A stretch of DNA of 64,000 nt from positions 419,876,283 through 419,940,282 of the forward strand of contig NC_085140.1 of assembly GCF_024139115.2 (NCBI RefSeq). The letters are read 5' to 3'. The stretch is from Armigeres subalbatus (lineage: Eukaryota > Arthropoda > Insecta > Diptera > Culicidae). A program made the translations under genes and the position numbers. Of the stretch, positions 10,648 through 21,324 are shown in pieces. The notes under the pieces were generated by a model, which was given only the letters and a program-made list of their open reading frames with translations, did no database searches and was not told the origin of the DNA. The number at the start of each line of letters is the position of its first letter. Positions within the stretch are counted from its first letter, which is position 1.

Positions 10648-10775
10648 TTGACCTTTCCCGTCAAAAATTATATCTCGTTTTATTTTCTCAGTCGATTCTT
10701 TGGCTTATTAAAGGTCAACTTTCCCAAAAACCCATATTTTTTTGGAATCTCTAACTATTTTTAAAATCGAAAAAT
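10648..10775. mobile_element. Half-copy of a foldback MITE family (TTGACGGGAAAGG ends)
   Basis: Runs from AATTGACCTTTCCCGTCAAAA through AAACCCATATTTTTTTGG to TATTTTTAAAATCGAAAA. The same blocks occur at 13460-13640, 13870-14195 and 25994-26225, in part as reverse complements. Confidence 0.65.
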
Positions 10776-11067
10776 CAGAAGGGTTGTATGCAAGACACGA
10801 CCGCCCGACGTAAACTACGAAAAACCTTTTGGTGCAATGATAATAACCAATTATTTTCAATAGTCCAATTTGTTTTCAATAATACGCATTTCCAATCAGT
10901 CATAACAACAAAACCAAAGTCAGAATATTGCGAACTTTACTATTCGATGCAATCATATTCAATTCTGCACAGTTTGTCGGAGAGAGACGTTGCAATAATG
11001 TTATTCGCATTGAATTTTGATCAAAGTAAAACTTAATTGCTTGGTGATAGCAGATTGTTTTCCGTCG

Positions 11068-11181
11068 GTAGTAGAATCACGAGAGCACGATTCAGAGAAA
11101 GACTTATAATTTTGGTAGATAGTCATCCATGCGAAAACACTTTTGCAGCTTCTCCGTTTGACGCGCGCTCGTGATTCTACA
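11068..11181. mobile_element. Short element with 15-bp terminal inverted repeats
   Basis: TAGAATCACGAGAGC on the left is answered by GCGCTCGTGATTCTA on the right, about 110 bp apart. Non-coding; probably a small MITE. Confidence 0.45.
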
Positions 11182-11240
11182 TACATACAGAAAACATACG
11201 ATGATTCAACTCATCCATGAGTTTTTAGGTGCTGAAATGT

Positions 11241-11418
11241 CTCGCGCGCGCGGGAGAGCAGTTTTCTTATAATCAATAAAGATGGCTCATTAGTCCCGCC
11301 TCTTTGTTGTCCGGTATGACTGCAAATATTGTGTAACCGTCACACCCCCCCCAAAGGGGCGTGGCTACAGGTTCAACTTTATTGATTACAAGAAAGCAGC
11401 TCTTCCGCGCGCGCGAGC
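11241..11418. mobile_element. MITE with GCGCGCGCG-rich terminal inverted repeats
   Basis: The left end CTCGCGCGCGCGGGAGAGCAG with ATAATCAATAAAG is mirrored by CTTTATTGATTACAAG and CTCTTCCGCGCGCGCGAG on the right, giving arms of about 45 bp around a 90-bp core with a C8 run. Confidence 0.75.
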
Positions 11419-11739
11419 CATTTCGTTCGAGATGTCGCGGAGAGCAGACCGTGGTACCACCTTCGGCATCGGTGGAGCTCCTACCGGAAATTTTATTCCC
11501 GGCGATGGTGTGGGTCGCGCGGTCGTCGTCATTAACATTAGCAGCGCTCAGTTTAAATTTTCTTGTATGAAGTAGGAGGAATGACGGCTTTGGCAGGTTT
11601 TGTTCTATTATTGTCAGGGGGGTTTTTGTTGACCAAATTTTATGAAATTTGGCCACAATATTCTTTGATATGCTATGATATGATATGATATTTGATATGA
11701 AGTACTAACGAACGGCTACAATCAATGAAAGTGGGTCTT

Positions 11740-11897
11740 GGGAGCGTCCACAAATTACGTAACGCTTAGAGGGGAAGGGGGTTGGGCGAAGTGTGACGAC
11801 CCATACATAATTTTAGATGTTTCATACAAAAGTGTGACATAGGGGTGGGGTTGAAAATGCTCAATTTTTGCGTTACGTAATTAAAGGATCTTCCCTT
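11740..11897. mobile_element. Foldback MITE, AATTACGTAACGC type
   Basis: The left arm carries CGTCCACAAATTACGTAACG; the right arm carries GCGTTACGTAATT followed by GGATCTTCCC. It is about 150 bp and non-coding. Elements with this ACGTAA core are common in mosquito introns (my recollection, not searched). Confidence 0.7.
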
Positions 11898-12116
11898 AAG
11901 GTGACTCGGGGAGGCACTACACACCGTGTTATTTTTCCTATCTTGTGTCTCTTTCTAACATTGTCACCTCGTAATTTTGGAGTGGCGTACTTCGGTTTTC
12001 AGTTGTTTGATGTAACTGTAAATGTATCAGCATGTAGATTGCGAATAAGCACGCGCCGATGATACTTTTTCAAAATCATATTTGTTGTAGAAAAAAATTA
12101 AGCATTAATGATAATC

Positions 12117-12306
12117 AATATGTAGTATCAATAGAATTGGCAAATTGCTGAAGGGTTTCCGAATCGATTGATAAGCAAATGTCGAAAATAAGATAAAGAC
12201 GCTATTAGCGTTTGAAATCTATCCTAATTTTGTGACAGTCTCGAATTTGGAAATTTCCGTTTTAAACCCTGTATCTGAGTCTTCCCTTAGATGAAGTTTA
12301 CGTCAA
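12117..12306 (+). repeat. Direct repeat copy 1 (about 190 bp)
   Basis: Begins ATAATCAATA then GTATCAATAGAATTGG and ends TGAGTCTTCCCTTAGA. The second copy is at 13252-13440 in the same orientation with scattered substitutions and a short indel (CCATCGAAAG). I see no coding capacity and no TG/CA ends, so I do not call it an LTR. Confidence 0.75.
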
Positions 12307-12899
12307 AAAATCTGTAGCAAACATCAATACTGACGCCATACAATTTTTTCAGTCATAATGCGAATCAATTGTTTGCATGGTCTCCTTCCGATACTTGCTT
12401 GGGATTCAACTACCGACGTTAGCGTTGCGCTTTGAATAAAGTTTATCTCGGAACCGATTTCTTTTTCAATCATCAACAGGAAAAATACAAAATTAGAGTC
12501 TCGCGGGAAAATTTTATGTTGTGCTGACAACATCCAAATCGTTGCAAACGCCACGTTAGTGAATAAATTGCTGTAGCAATCTTCCGATGACAGCCTATGC
12601 TCGGACCGGCACTGATGCTATGATTCCGCTACCGATGCCAAACAGTTATGCTTTGTTCTATGAGGAAAGTTCGTCTAATATCAACATTATCAATCACTAA
12701 ATTCATACAACTCCGAATTACACTAGAAAACTTCACCGAAGAATTTTCCAGTTCCTAACTTTAGGAAAATTATTTCAACTTAACCTTCTTCACAAATATA
12801 ATGATGGTCCTGCAAAGAACTGATTAATTGCCACTTATGTGCCTTATTAACAGCAGCCACTGGGCTGCGTGACCGCCATCCGATGATTCGGCTCAACGA

Positions 12900-13213
12900 A
12901 CGCCGTCGATTGCCAGATCCGCCGAAGATGGAACACGGATGAAAATGATGTGCTGCTGCTTCCACGACCGCCACCACCACCGACCGAAAAAATTTCATCC
13001 GCACCATTATACCGCTGAGACGGCCGTTGTCACTGGAACCGCTTCTGGACGCCCTGGTCCGCTCGCCGTGACATCCAGAATGAAAATGACGCGCGCACGC
13101 GAAACACGGGGCTTTTTATACACAGGGAAACGAAGAAGTGGATCAAAAGGCCCGTACCTTACTGCAATCTGATGTCCGTGTTGGGGATTTATTAACGGAA
13201 TTGAATTTTTCAC
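12900..13213 (+). other. Non-coding segment with a block shared with 32265-32405
   Basis: From about 13080 to 13205 it aligns to 32265-32405 in the same orientation: a TTTTATAC box, then GGATCAAAAGGCCCGTA here against GGGTCAAAAGGCCCGTA there, then TGATGTCCGTGTTGGG here against TAATGTCCGTGTTGGG there. Small frames on both strands have no recognisable product. Confidence 0.5.
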
Positions 13214-13251
13214 CCGGTTTGGAAAGAAACAACATTTTCAATAGTTTAACG

Positions 13252-13440
13252 TTGATAATCAATAGTATCAATAGAATTGGCAAATTGCTGGAGAGTTTCT
13301 GAATCGATTGATAAGCAAATGTCGAAAATCCATCGAAAGATAAAGACGCTATTAGCGTTTGAAATCTATCCTAATTTCGTGACGGTCTCAAATTTGGAAA
13401 TTTCGGTTTTACACCCTGTATCTGAGTCTTCCCCTTAGAC
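13252..13440 (+). repeat. Direct repeat copy 2 (about 190 bp)
   Basis: Partner of 12117-12306, separated from it by about 950 bp. The second copy joins directly to a MITE copy (13460-13640). Confidence 0.75.
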
Positions 13441-13459
13441 GTAGTTTACGTCAAAAGTG

Positions 13460-13640
13460 CTTTTTTTAAAGATTGGCCCGATTTTGAACGGACATCATCA
13501 TAATTTTTCAGGCCTTTTCCCACGTGCAGCACTTTTTCGGTTTTTGTTTTCGATTTTAAAAATACTTAGAGGCTTTAAAAATATGTGTTCTTTGGGAATG
13601 TTGACCTTAAACAAGCCAAAGAATCGACATCGGTTTGCAG
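13460..13640. mobile_element. Partial MITE copy (ATTGGCCCGATTTT family)
   Basis: Contains AAAGATTGGCCCGATTTT, GATTTTAAAAATACTTAGAGG and AAGCCAAAGAATCGA, all shared with 25994-26225 and 13870-14195. Confidence 0.6.
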
Positions 13641-13869
13641 TTTCGGCGAGATCTCTGCTGATATACACGCTAGTACTGCGCTTCGATAAGGTTAATGATT
13701 TTAACCGGAACTTCCTTGCGTCTAAGCACGTCTAAGGGCGATCCACAGATTTTCGTGTTCAGAACAATTCGTTGTTAATGAATACCAAATAGAGGGACTC
13801 GCTGGAATACGCTGACCTGTTTCAGGATGATATGAAGCGGTCCACACATGATCTTCCGGAGCGGAATCT

Positions 13870-14195
13870 TACCTTCTACCAAAAATCTGCATCTCGTTTT
13901 ATAGTCTCAATCGATCCTTTGAAGCCTCTAACTATTTCAAAAATCGAAAACAAAAGCCGAAAAAGAGCTGCAAGTGTGAACCGGCCTGAAAAATTCTCCC
14001 GATGTTTGTTCAAAATCGAGCAAATGTTAGGCCAATCTTGGAAAACAGCACTTTTTCTATTTTTTTATTAACATTTTAAAAATACTCAGAGGCGGTAAAA
14101 ATATGGGTTTTTTTGGGGAAGTTAACCTTAAATAAAATAAAGAATCAATCGAGCGAATAACATTTTTTGACGGGAAAGGTCAATTCTTGAATTAA
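13870..14195. mobile_element. Foldback MITE copy, TTGACGGGAAAGGTCAATT end
   Basis: The left part holds CATCTCGTTTTATAGTCTCA and CTCTAACTATTTCAAAAATCG. The right part carries their approximate reverse complements, AAAAATACTCAGAGG and TTGACGGGAAAGGTCAATTC. Non-coding. Confidence 0.65.
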
Positions 14196-15354
14196 ACTTT
14201 AATATGTCAGTTCTAATGTTATGTAACATCAAACGATCAAACCATGATAACAGTGGGGCCATAATTAAATTCAGAAACATGCAACAACGTGATTTGGAAA
14301 TTAGCGTGGGATACCGAAATCCGTACAGCAACAACATTCATTCACTTCATGAGATGTCTAAATATTAAAGAGGGTTTAAGCGAAGACCACTTTATCAAGA
14401 TAAGGCCGTTACAAATATTAAATTTAAATTATGTCCTACTGGCCTCCAAAAGGTCATGTGAAGGGGGGGGGGGGGGGATAATAAAAGAAAAATATTAAAA
14501 TGAAAAAAAAAAAAAAACTCCTTGGATTTGTTAAAGAATGTTTTGAAAATTCTCAACATTATCCGAATTTTATTTTGTTGCCCCCTCAAAATATTATTTT
14601 TGAGGAAAAAAATCGGAGGGGGGGGAGACATAATTGTTTTTTAATATTTGTATCGGCCTAATGTGGTCTTCGTTTTTATGCTTTGGCTTCAATCGAAACA
14701 GCATATTTAAAGATTATTATGAATGACAACCCCCTGTGAGACGAAAAAGGGTTTGCATGAGAGATTTTGAACGTATTATTGATTAAAGGATAGCTTTTAA
14801 AAATGTCATCGTATTATTTTTCACTACTAACGTTCAAAAATTTGTTGAAAAGCTTAACGTTGAATTTGTTCAAGAAAGTGCCAATCTCAAATGTAAAATT
14901 GGAACAGAGCAATAATTACCAATTTGAAACATCGATGCACATGTTAGCTCAGCGATGACCTGGCAAAACATTTTTGTGATCTTATCACATTCACAAACAC
15001 CTAATTCTATTTTTTTTTAATCAAAACAGTACAAGTTTCCTTTTAACGGAGCACTATCTCCACAAAATGTATTATAATGCTTATAAAAGTATAACCCCGA
15101 GCGATTCAACCAGGTTAATGTCTCACTTTCACGATAACGTTCAACATCACCCAAAACACCGCGTTTAATATAAGAGTGATTATTTCCATGTCGCTTTTCA
15201 CGAAGCAACATGAAATGTCCAACACGGCGCACTTGTCCAGCTGTCTTTTCTGCTTGACTGAACCATTAGCCACTGACGCCACCGGAGGCGGACAACATTT
15301 TGTGGTTGGCGCTTTTACGCCGTACGTACACGCTGGATGACTGAAAGCACTTAC
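14196..15354. other. Intronic sequence of the Nox gene (transcript runs right to left)
   Basis: No gene found. It holds a run of 15 G (14463-14477), a run of 15 A (14503-14517) and a second G-rich stretch near 14617. The frame at 15115-15408 on the minus strand crosses the Nox donor site at 15354 and shows no oxidase motif downstream of it, so it is read-through of intron. Confidence 0.6.
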
Positions 15355-15575
15355 CGCAAGCTCGCGCCAGGATGACAAATCCGTTGCTCTTGCGGTACTG
15401 GATCGCACGCGATACGAACAGGCCCACGTTGACCAGGATGAAGACGGACAGAAACGAAAGGAAGACGTAATTATTCTTAATGTACGGCGCCGTCAGCTGG
15501 TGGGGCAGCGGTTTCTTCTTGTGCTTTTTCCTGGCGGAGTCCTCCTGCGGAAGCGGAACGAGCCACCGGTCGATG
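15355..15575 (-). CDS. Nox: Nox exon F: linker and first transmembrane helix
   Basis: 221 bp between acceptor CACTCGCAG and donor G|GTAAGTGC. The first base completes a Ser codon from exon E. It reads SIDRWLVPLPQED, a basic stretch KKHKKKPLPHQL, TAPYIKNN, a hydrophobic helix of about 22 residues (VFLSFLSVFILVNVGLFV), SRAIQYRKSN and GFVILARACG. This is the N-terminal edge of the ferric-reductase membrane domain; the basic run sits on the cytosolic side of helix 1. It ends in phase 1, so the next exon should begin by completing a Gly codon and continue into a QCLNF-type motif. I found no such exon at 1-15354; it lies further left. Confidence 0.88.
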
Positions 15576-15658
15576 CTGCGAGTGGGAATGATTTAAATTT
15601 TAATTTTTATGCTTTCGCCGTTGCCTTTGGGGGGGTGAGACACGCGCCCAGAGCTTAC

Positions 15659-15783
15659 CTGATGCTCAAGTTCTCCAGCAAGCCACCGTGCTTTTCCAGT
15701 TGATTTTTGAGCGCCTCGTAGGTGATGGCCCCTCGGTTGAACTTGTCCGCATCTTCGAACATTGCCATCGTCAGGTCCTCGAT
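15659..15783 (-). CDS. Nox: Nox exon E: fourth EF-hand and ENLSI segment
   Basis: 125 bp ending at a strong donor, ATCAG|GTAAGC. It reads IEDLTMAMFEDADK, FNRGAITYEALKNQLEKHGG and LLENLSI. The EF-hand loop DADKFNRGAITYE is about two residues longer than a canonical 12-residue loop, so calcium binding by this hand is doubtful. The frame is fixed by exon D (phase 0 in) and exon F (Ser codon shared). The acceptor at 15784-15785 (GGGCCAG) has no polypyrimidine tract, and the same frame stays open upstream (VEMIDDAGQ), so the 5' edge could lie further right, up to about 15860. Confidence 0.75.
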
Positions 15784-17517
15784 CTGGCCCGCGTCGTCGA
15801 TCATTTCAACAAGCCGAACCGTGTCGCATCCAAGAAGTTTTGGAATGTGACCATTTGGACGCGTTCAGTTGCGGCGCAGATGCGTTGATGAGTTGGATGG
15901 ATGTTAGTATGGCAGAGAAGAGAAATTAAAAGAAGAAATCAATAATTAACAATTATTGCAGGGTTATTGGTGTGACGAGATGTGACGACGATCCTGTCGG
16001 GTTTCGAAAACATGTCAATAATCTGGAATATGTATTGCTTTGAAGTAGTGGTTCTCAAATTACTGAACTGTAGTTAATATTAATTTTGCGATATAGGTTT
16101 TTGATAATATCGCAGATGCGTTCGCTTGCTTCATGATTCATGCTTCAGATTTATGACAAAGCAGTTAAGTAATTGAAATATAGCAAACTTCATTGTTAGT
16201 TTGGCAATTTAGTCAGAGGAAAACTTGAATTCACTAATTCTCATATAAAAAATAGATGCACTCTACATTCGTCTGCTGTACTATACATAAGGCGTGTGGA
16301 ACATCATGTGTCGCGAAATCGTATGGAAGTTTTATATATCGGTAGAATGTTGTAACATGAAGAACATATAAGAATACCGAAAAAGGTGTTTTGGTGTTTT
16401 GCTCCACAGGGCATAATTACATAATATTTTTAATTCGATAGCAACATTAATTTGCAAAAAAGTGTAGTACCATGAAGAATTTAAGTTGGTTCAATGCTGT
16501 ACATATGAAGAAATTATAAACTTAGCGAACCTCTGCTCAAACGCATCGTGCAGAAGCAACCGATCCGATGACAGGTTTGGTAGCTTTGGCCAGCCCACTC
16601 CGATTCCGTGTCCACCACAGGTCTGGCGCTAATTAGAGAGAAGCCAGGCGAGCGGTCTAATTAATCATGGAAAGCATCTTTCGAGAGCCATTTGGAATGG
16701 AACATCCGTCAGCAGAAGTGCCTGATGTATCTCAGATGTCGTTGTGCGATTGCATCCCACTTGAACTTGGACTGGCCATGCCATATCTTCAGCTACCTAA
16801 TGATATTATTTGTAGCAATCGGTTTAATTACGCGAGTTGGGCTGGGCTGGCAGCATTCGAGTGCCGAAGATGACAAGATTTATAATTTATTCCGGTCTTA
16901 ATTTATGATACAAATTATAGTCCGGATGATGACGAGAGGCCGTCGCTGCAAATGAGATATCTGTGTGTGTTTCCGGGCGGGATGTTTGGGTTTTTGCTGT
17001 ACAGCAGAGTTGCTGATTTATGGCCGGAAGCAGGAGAAGAGTTTGACGTTTGACAAGCGAGTGGAAGTTCAGAAATGCGAGCAATGCACATAATTAACGC
17101 AGGGTGTGTATCTATACTGTCAGTTATGATGTATTCGTTTATCTCACTCATTATCTCACAATGTTGACCTGACTAGACCAGTATTCTTTGTTCATAGAAA
17201 AGGTAGGGAAACTAACTGGAATGATACTAAAGCAGTGGTATTTGATTACCCAGTACAAGGAAAAATAGTCGAATGCAATGGGACGAGATAAATCAGTGCA
17301 CTTAAAATTTTTGGATTTGGTTCTAGCAAAATAAATTGCTGAATTGCTTTCAGCAACTGCTTGCATCAATTAGAGCCGTATTGTTAGGGGCCGCATACAC
17401 GCTCCGATATGTTGTACAACTTTGACTCCGCCCCCAGCAAATTTGGTTCGGTCGCAGTAAAGGCGGACCGTCACACTCTCTTTTCGCGAAAATTTTCGGT
17501 AATCAATTACAAAAATT
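15784..17517. other. Start of the 24.6-kb Nox intron, no gene seen
   Basis: AT-rich, non-coding. A 68-codon frame at 16667-16873 (MESIFREPFG) has no recognisable domain, no neighbours in frame and another frame open across it; I do not call it. Nothing else stands out before 17385, where a GGGGCC(G/C)CA(T/C)ACACGCT motif shared with 19570 begins. Confidence 0.5.
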
Positions 17518-17597
17518 TTATGACCGCAACGGGTTTCGAACCTAGAACATCAACAAAACTGACGATGGGTTGCGATCATTATAGCCATCCCACCACA
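17518..17597 (-). repeat. tRNA-like fragment, possible SINE head
   Basis: On the minus strand GGGATGGCTATAATGATCGC resembles an A box and AGGTTCGAAACCCG a B box. No full cloverleaf forms. The SINE at 17608 is inserted at its edge. Confidence 0.3.
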
Positions 17598-17607
17598 TCG
17601 ATTACAT

Positions 17608-17896
17608 CTTCTTCTTCTTATTGGCATTACGTCCCCACACTGGGACAGAGCCGCCTTGCAGCTTAGTGTTCATTAAGCACTTCCACAGTTATTAGCTGCG
17701 AGGTTTCTAAGCCAGGTTACCATTTTTGCATTCGTATATCATGAGGCTAACACGATGATACTTTTATGCCCAGGGAAGTCGAGCCAATTTCAACTCCGAA
17801 AATTGCCTAGACCGGCACCGGGAATCGAACCCAGCCACCCTCAGCATGGTCTTGCTTTGTAGCCGCGCGTCTTACCACACGGCTAAGGAGGGCCCC
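17608..17896 (-). mobile_element. tRNA-derived SINE, copy 1
   Basis: Head at the right end: CCTCCTTAGCCGTGTGGTAA (A-box region), GGTTCGATTCCCGGTGCCGG (B box), GTCTCGACTTCCCTGGGCA... body and a GAAGAAGAAG tail. Flanked by an exact 10-bp duplication, TCGATTACAT (17598-17607 and 17897-17906). It resembles the abundant Aedes Feilai-type SINEs; the family name is from memory. Confidence 0.88.
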
Positions 17897-18898
17897 TCGA
17901 TTACATGTAGGGATTAAGTTGTTTGTTCCATGTTTTTGCAATTAGTGATGGTACAAAAAAGAAGAAAGGAGTGAGAAAACGAGCAAATCAACTTTTCGCG
18001 GACGAGATGAACCCGCCCAGGGCCGAAAATCTCGTAGATAAAGATAATTCAATTCAACTTTTCGCGGAACTGGTAGTGAGGGAGAATTGTTTATCTCTCA
18101 TTACACCGTTTTTTTTTGCTCGCAAACCGATTCTCTGCGAAAATCAGCGTGAGGGAGCATTCTCTGCTAGTGAGAATAAGTGAGAATTACGATCCCTGCG
18201 GAATCGTCTTACTTGATTATAAGTCGCCGAACAGGAGAGCAGCAAATTGCAAACCTATTCGAAATGGATCGAGTCCAGCCTATATTGTCGGGCCGGCACC
18301 AAACCGGACCGCGCGGAAATATTTCATTAGTAGTGCGCATCATGCGCGCATGGATGTAATATCATGCGCACTAATCAGAAATGAGTTGCGACGTCTGATA
18401 ACTGCAGATATTTCATTTTATTGAAAACAAATTTTCGATTTTCTACTATACACGGAATACCAATGCCAATGATGGTCATACACTCCGTGTTGTCTGGCAC
18501 GTCTGGAGTAAAGAGGCTGCACTCATAACAAAGAGACGAAGTGTCAAAATTGGAACAGCGCATTTGCTGTCAAATCGGTTGTTCCAATCGAGCACAAGGT
18601 TGTTAAAGGTAGGAGTATTGCGTCTCTTTGTTTTTAATCCAGGCTCGCTAGTCTGGAGTAAAACCAAATGTAATGTCATATTTCAAGTTTTGTTCTTGGG
18701 CCGCCCGCCAATTGCCAGTCTCCCAGCAGACCTGCCGCACGCGCATCTTCCTCGATTGCATACAGCCAGCAGCCGACGTATTCTTCCAAATTCTATGCTA
18801 AACATTACTTTACAACAAGACTTATAAGCCATTTTATGAGACAGATTCGAAGCCTCCGAGCACTTTTTCGTTGTGCCGATGAAGTTTATCTTCTGGTC

Positions 18899-19412
18899 TG
18901 GTTTTTCAATAGAGGTAATAGACCAGTGCAAGATGACGTAGGTTGACAGTTCACAGAGCTTGTTTACAGGGACTTAGTCTCTGGAGCAGCTTCCGGAAAA
19001 ACTGCTTTGCGATTAATTAAGAATATTGATGTCTTTCGTGATTGATTTATGGTAGGAATTAAAGCATATCACTAGAATATTCGGATCAAAATGATTTTGA
19101 GCGAAAATTACGGATTTTTATTTCCGGCTGATCGATTTTAATTCTAACACCCTGTAAACAAGCTCTGTGAACTGTCAAATAAATGAGGTTAAGTCAAAAT
19201 CTTGCATTGGTCTATAAACTATAGAGGAAGATTGTCGCTGTCGTCACTGGCGAAACATCTTTTGCTGGCGAGGATAGGGCACTAAATGTCAACGAAGGAA
19301 AAATCAGTACGTTTTGACAGATAGGTACCCAACATGTTTGGGAACGATAACAAAGGGAACCGCAGCGACAATCGTCCTCTATAGTTTATTACCTCTATTG
19401 GTTTTTTAATCC
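18899..19412. mobile_element. MITE with AATAGAGGTAATA inverted ends, itself split by a second foldback
   Basis: The left end TTTTTCAATAGAGGTAA continues after the inner element as TAAACTATAGAGGAAGATTG. The right end, reverse complemented, reads CCAATAGAGGTAATAAACTA, TAGAGGACGATTGTCGCTG. The core TGGCGAGGATAGGGCAC is shared with 34906-35099. Confidence 0.78.
18919..19213. mobile_element. Foldback MITE nested in the previous element
   Basis: Left arm TAGACCAGTGCAAGATGACG ... ACAGAGCTTGTTTACAGGG; right arm CCCTGTAAACAAGCTCTGTG ... CTTGCATTGGTCTA. Removing it rejoins GAGGTAA to TAAACTATAG, exactly the sequence of the outer element's other arm, so it is a later insertion. Confidence 0.82.
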
Positions 19413-19764
19413 ATTGCTTTTTAGCACTCCACATCAAACCAGCCTTTTCATTGGTTTTCTTATGTGGTACCAAGTATACCACTGTGATTGTTGTACATAT
19501 TGACAGCCCCGTGTGTTGCCATTATGCGTTTTCTCCAGTTGAGTGTCCTTCGATTCTTTCGTCGAATTTAGGGCCCCACACACGCTTCGACATGGTGTAC
19601 CCCTCTGTTGGACAGACGGTTTCAAAGTTGTAAAGTTCGTCAGATGAAATCAAAACCGTTTGATTTTGGTCAGACTTCGGGTGGGAGGATTCAAATGTTG
19701 TACAGCCAAGTTGTATTGTGTGTAGTGTTGTTATACAACACTGTTGCTTTCTTCTCTTTTGGTT

Positions 19765-20210
19765 TCACCGTAGAGCGCCGGGATTTTTTTAGAATTATTT
19801 GTTGTCGAACCTTGAGTACGAAATTGATGTTGTGACACACACGGACCATTGTGACCACCGGGTCCCCTGGAAGATCCGAAACATCCGTAAAAAGGTCAAT
19901 TCAAAAATTTCATCGTAAGGTGGCGGGATTTTTTTTAGATTCGTTTATTATCAAACATTGAGTACGAAATTGATGTTGTGACCACATACGGCCCATTTTG
20001 GCCACCGGGTGGCCCCCTGGAAGATCCGGAATATCCGTTAAAGACGGAACATACATAAAAATGGTGAATTCTTTAATTTCATCGTGGAGCGCCGAGATTG
20101 TTTAGAACCATTTGTTGTCAAAATCTGATCCACACATGGACCATTGTATCCACCAGGTGTACGCATGGAAGATCCGGAACATTCGTGAAAATGATCGATT
20201 CGTAAATTTC
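19765..20210 (+). repeat. Three diverged tandem units of the left arm of A
   Basis: Units begin near 19771 (GTAGAGCGCCGGGATTTTTT), 19917 (GGTGGCGGGATTTTTTTTAG) and 20085 (GTGGAGCGCCGAGATTG). Each continues through TTGTTGTC/TATCAAA, GTACGAAATTGATGTTGTGA and a GGACCATTGT-like box to a GGAAGATCCG box. Confidence 0.75.
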
Positions 20211-20480
20211 TTTTTATTGCCCCTCCAAGAGAAGATAAGGGGGGAACGCAATGGAGTACGGCAACGGAACGGTAACGGCAAGCGGTTTGTCGATAGCTTA
20301 TACTAAAAATATTCCGCATCATTGCCGCTGTTGCAAAACGCAATGCGTGCGGATGTGCCAGCCAGTTTTTATTTAACGTTAGAAGGAGTAAAAAAGATTT
20401 TAATTATTTCTAGACACGATTTAATTTAATTTCAATAATATTAAAATTAACTTTTTATTAAATACTAGTTGATGGATTGG

Positions 20481-21180
20481 CGCCCTCCTTAGCCGTGCGG
20501 TAAGATGCGCGGCTACAAAGCAAGACCATGATGAGGGTGGCTGGGTTCGATTCCCGGTGCCGGTCTAGGCAATTTTTGGCTTGGAAATTGTCTCGACTTC
20601 CCTGGGCATAAAAGTATCATCATGATATACAAATGCAGAAATGGTAACTTGGCTTAGAAATATCGCAGTCAGTACTGGAAAAGGTCGTGATCGTCATAAG
20701 ACAGAGAGCAAAGCGCCTTTTTCTATTTCAGGCGACCAAATGAAAGAATCGTGGGTTCTTTGATCAATTTCGCATGAAAGGCAGTCATGAAAGGACGTTG
20801 TGCTTTATTTTAAAAATTAAATTGCTAAGTTATTTTAAGATATACATGCGAAGTATAGTGACTAGTCGATAAATTAATCATACTTCTTTAATTCAGTGAA
20901 GTGAAAAAGTGAAAAGTGAAAATAAACACAAAAATAAAGCAGATATTGCACACTTTCATGACCTGTCACGGAACAAATATTTTTGAGATTTTGTAGCATG
21001 CCATTCATCCTTCGCATTTCAATAGAATTTGGGGCAGATATGTAAACATCGCGTGACATCTCTTATTGAAAATGAGAAATTCCAGTACTGATCGCAGTTA
21101 AAACTGTGGAAGAGCTTAATGAACACTAAGCTGCGAGGCGGCAATGTCCCAGTGGGGGATGTAATGCCAATGATGATGAG
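20481..21180 (+). mobile_element. tRNA-derived SINE, copy 2 (split by a hAT-like MITE)
   Basis: Left half 20481-20669, right half 21091-21180. Together they match copy 1: CGCCCTCCTTAGCCGTGCGG, GGTTCGATTCCCGGTGCCGG, then AACACTAAGCTGCGAGGCGG and a TGATGATGAG tail. Imperfect flanking repeats AGTTGATGGATTG and AGTTGACTGATTG are a likely target duplication. Confidence 0.88.
20670..21090. mobile_element. hAT-like MITE inserted in the SINE
   Basis: 421 bp with perfect 11-bp terminal inverted repeats CAGTACTGGAA...TTCCAGTACTG and an exact 8-bp target duplication ATCGCAGT (20662-20669, 21091-21098). CAG...CTG ends with 8-bp duplications are the hAT signature. The interior is non-coding, so it depends on a hAT transposase from elsewhere. 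Confidence 0.93.
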
Positions 21181-21324
21181 TTGACTGATTGACTCCTTTA
21201 AATATATCAGAACAGTAGGGATAATATTAATTGATGTCATAAATCGTCCAGAAATTCCTCCCGAAACTCCGTAGTGTTCCACACAATTTCGAGTGAAAAA
21301 CACTTTAATAAAGAAAATACAAAT

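Noticed and set aside
14463..14477. Run of 15 G as a regulatory G-quadruplex
   Set aside because: A homopolymer next to a 15-A run looks like simple slippage; no conserved pattern of G-tracts.
15115..15408. 97-codon minus-strand frame next to Nox exon F
   Set aside because: It is another frame than the oxidase and runs through the donor site into intron.
16667..16901. Two overlapping 68-69 codon plus-strand frames
   Set aside because: No domain, no splice support, both overlap each other; indistinguishable from chance.
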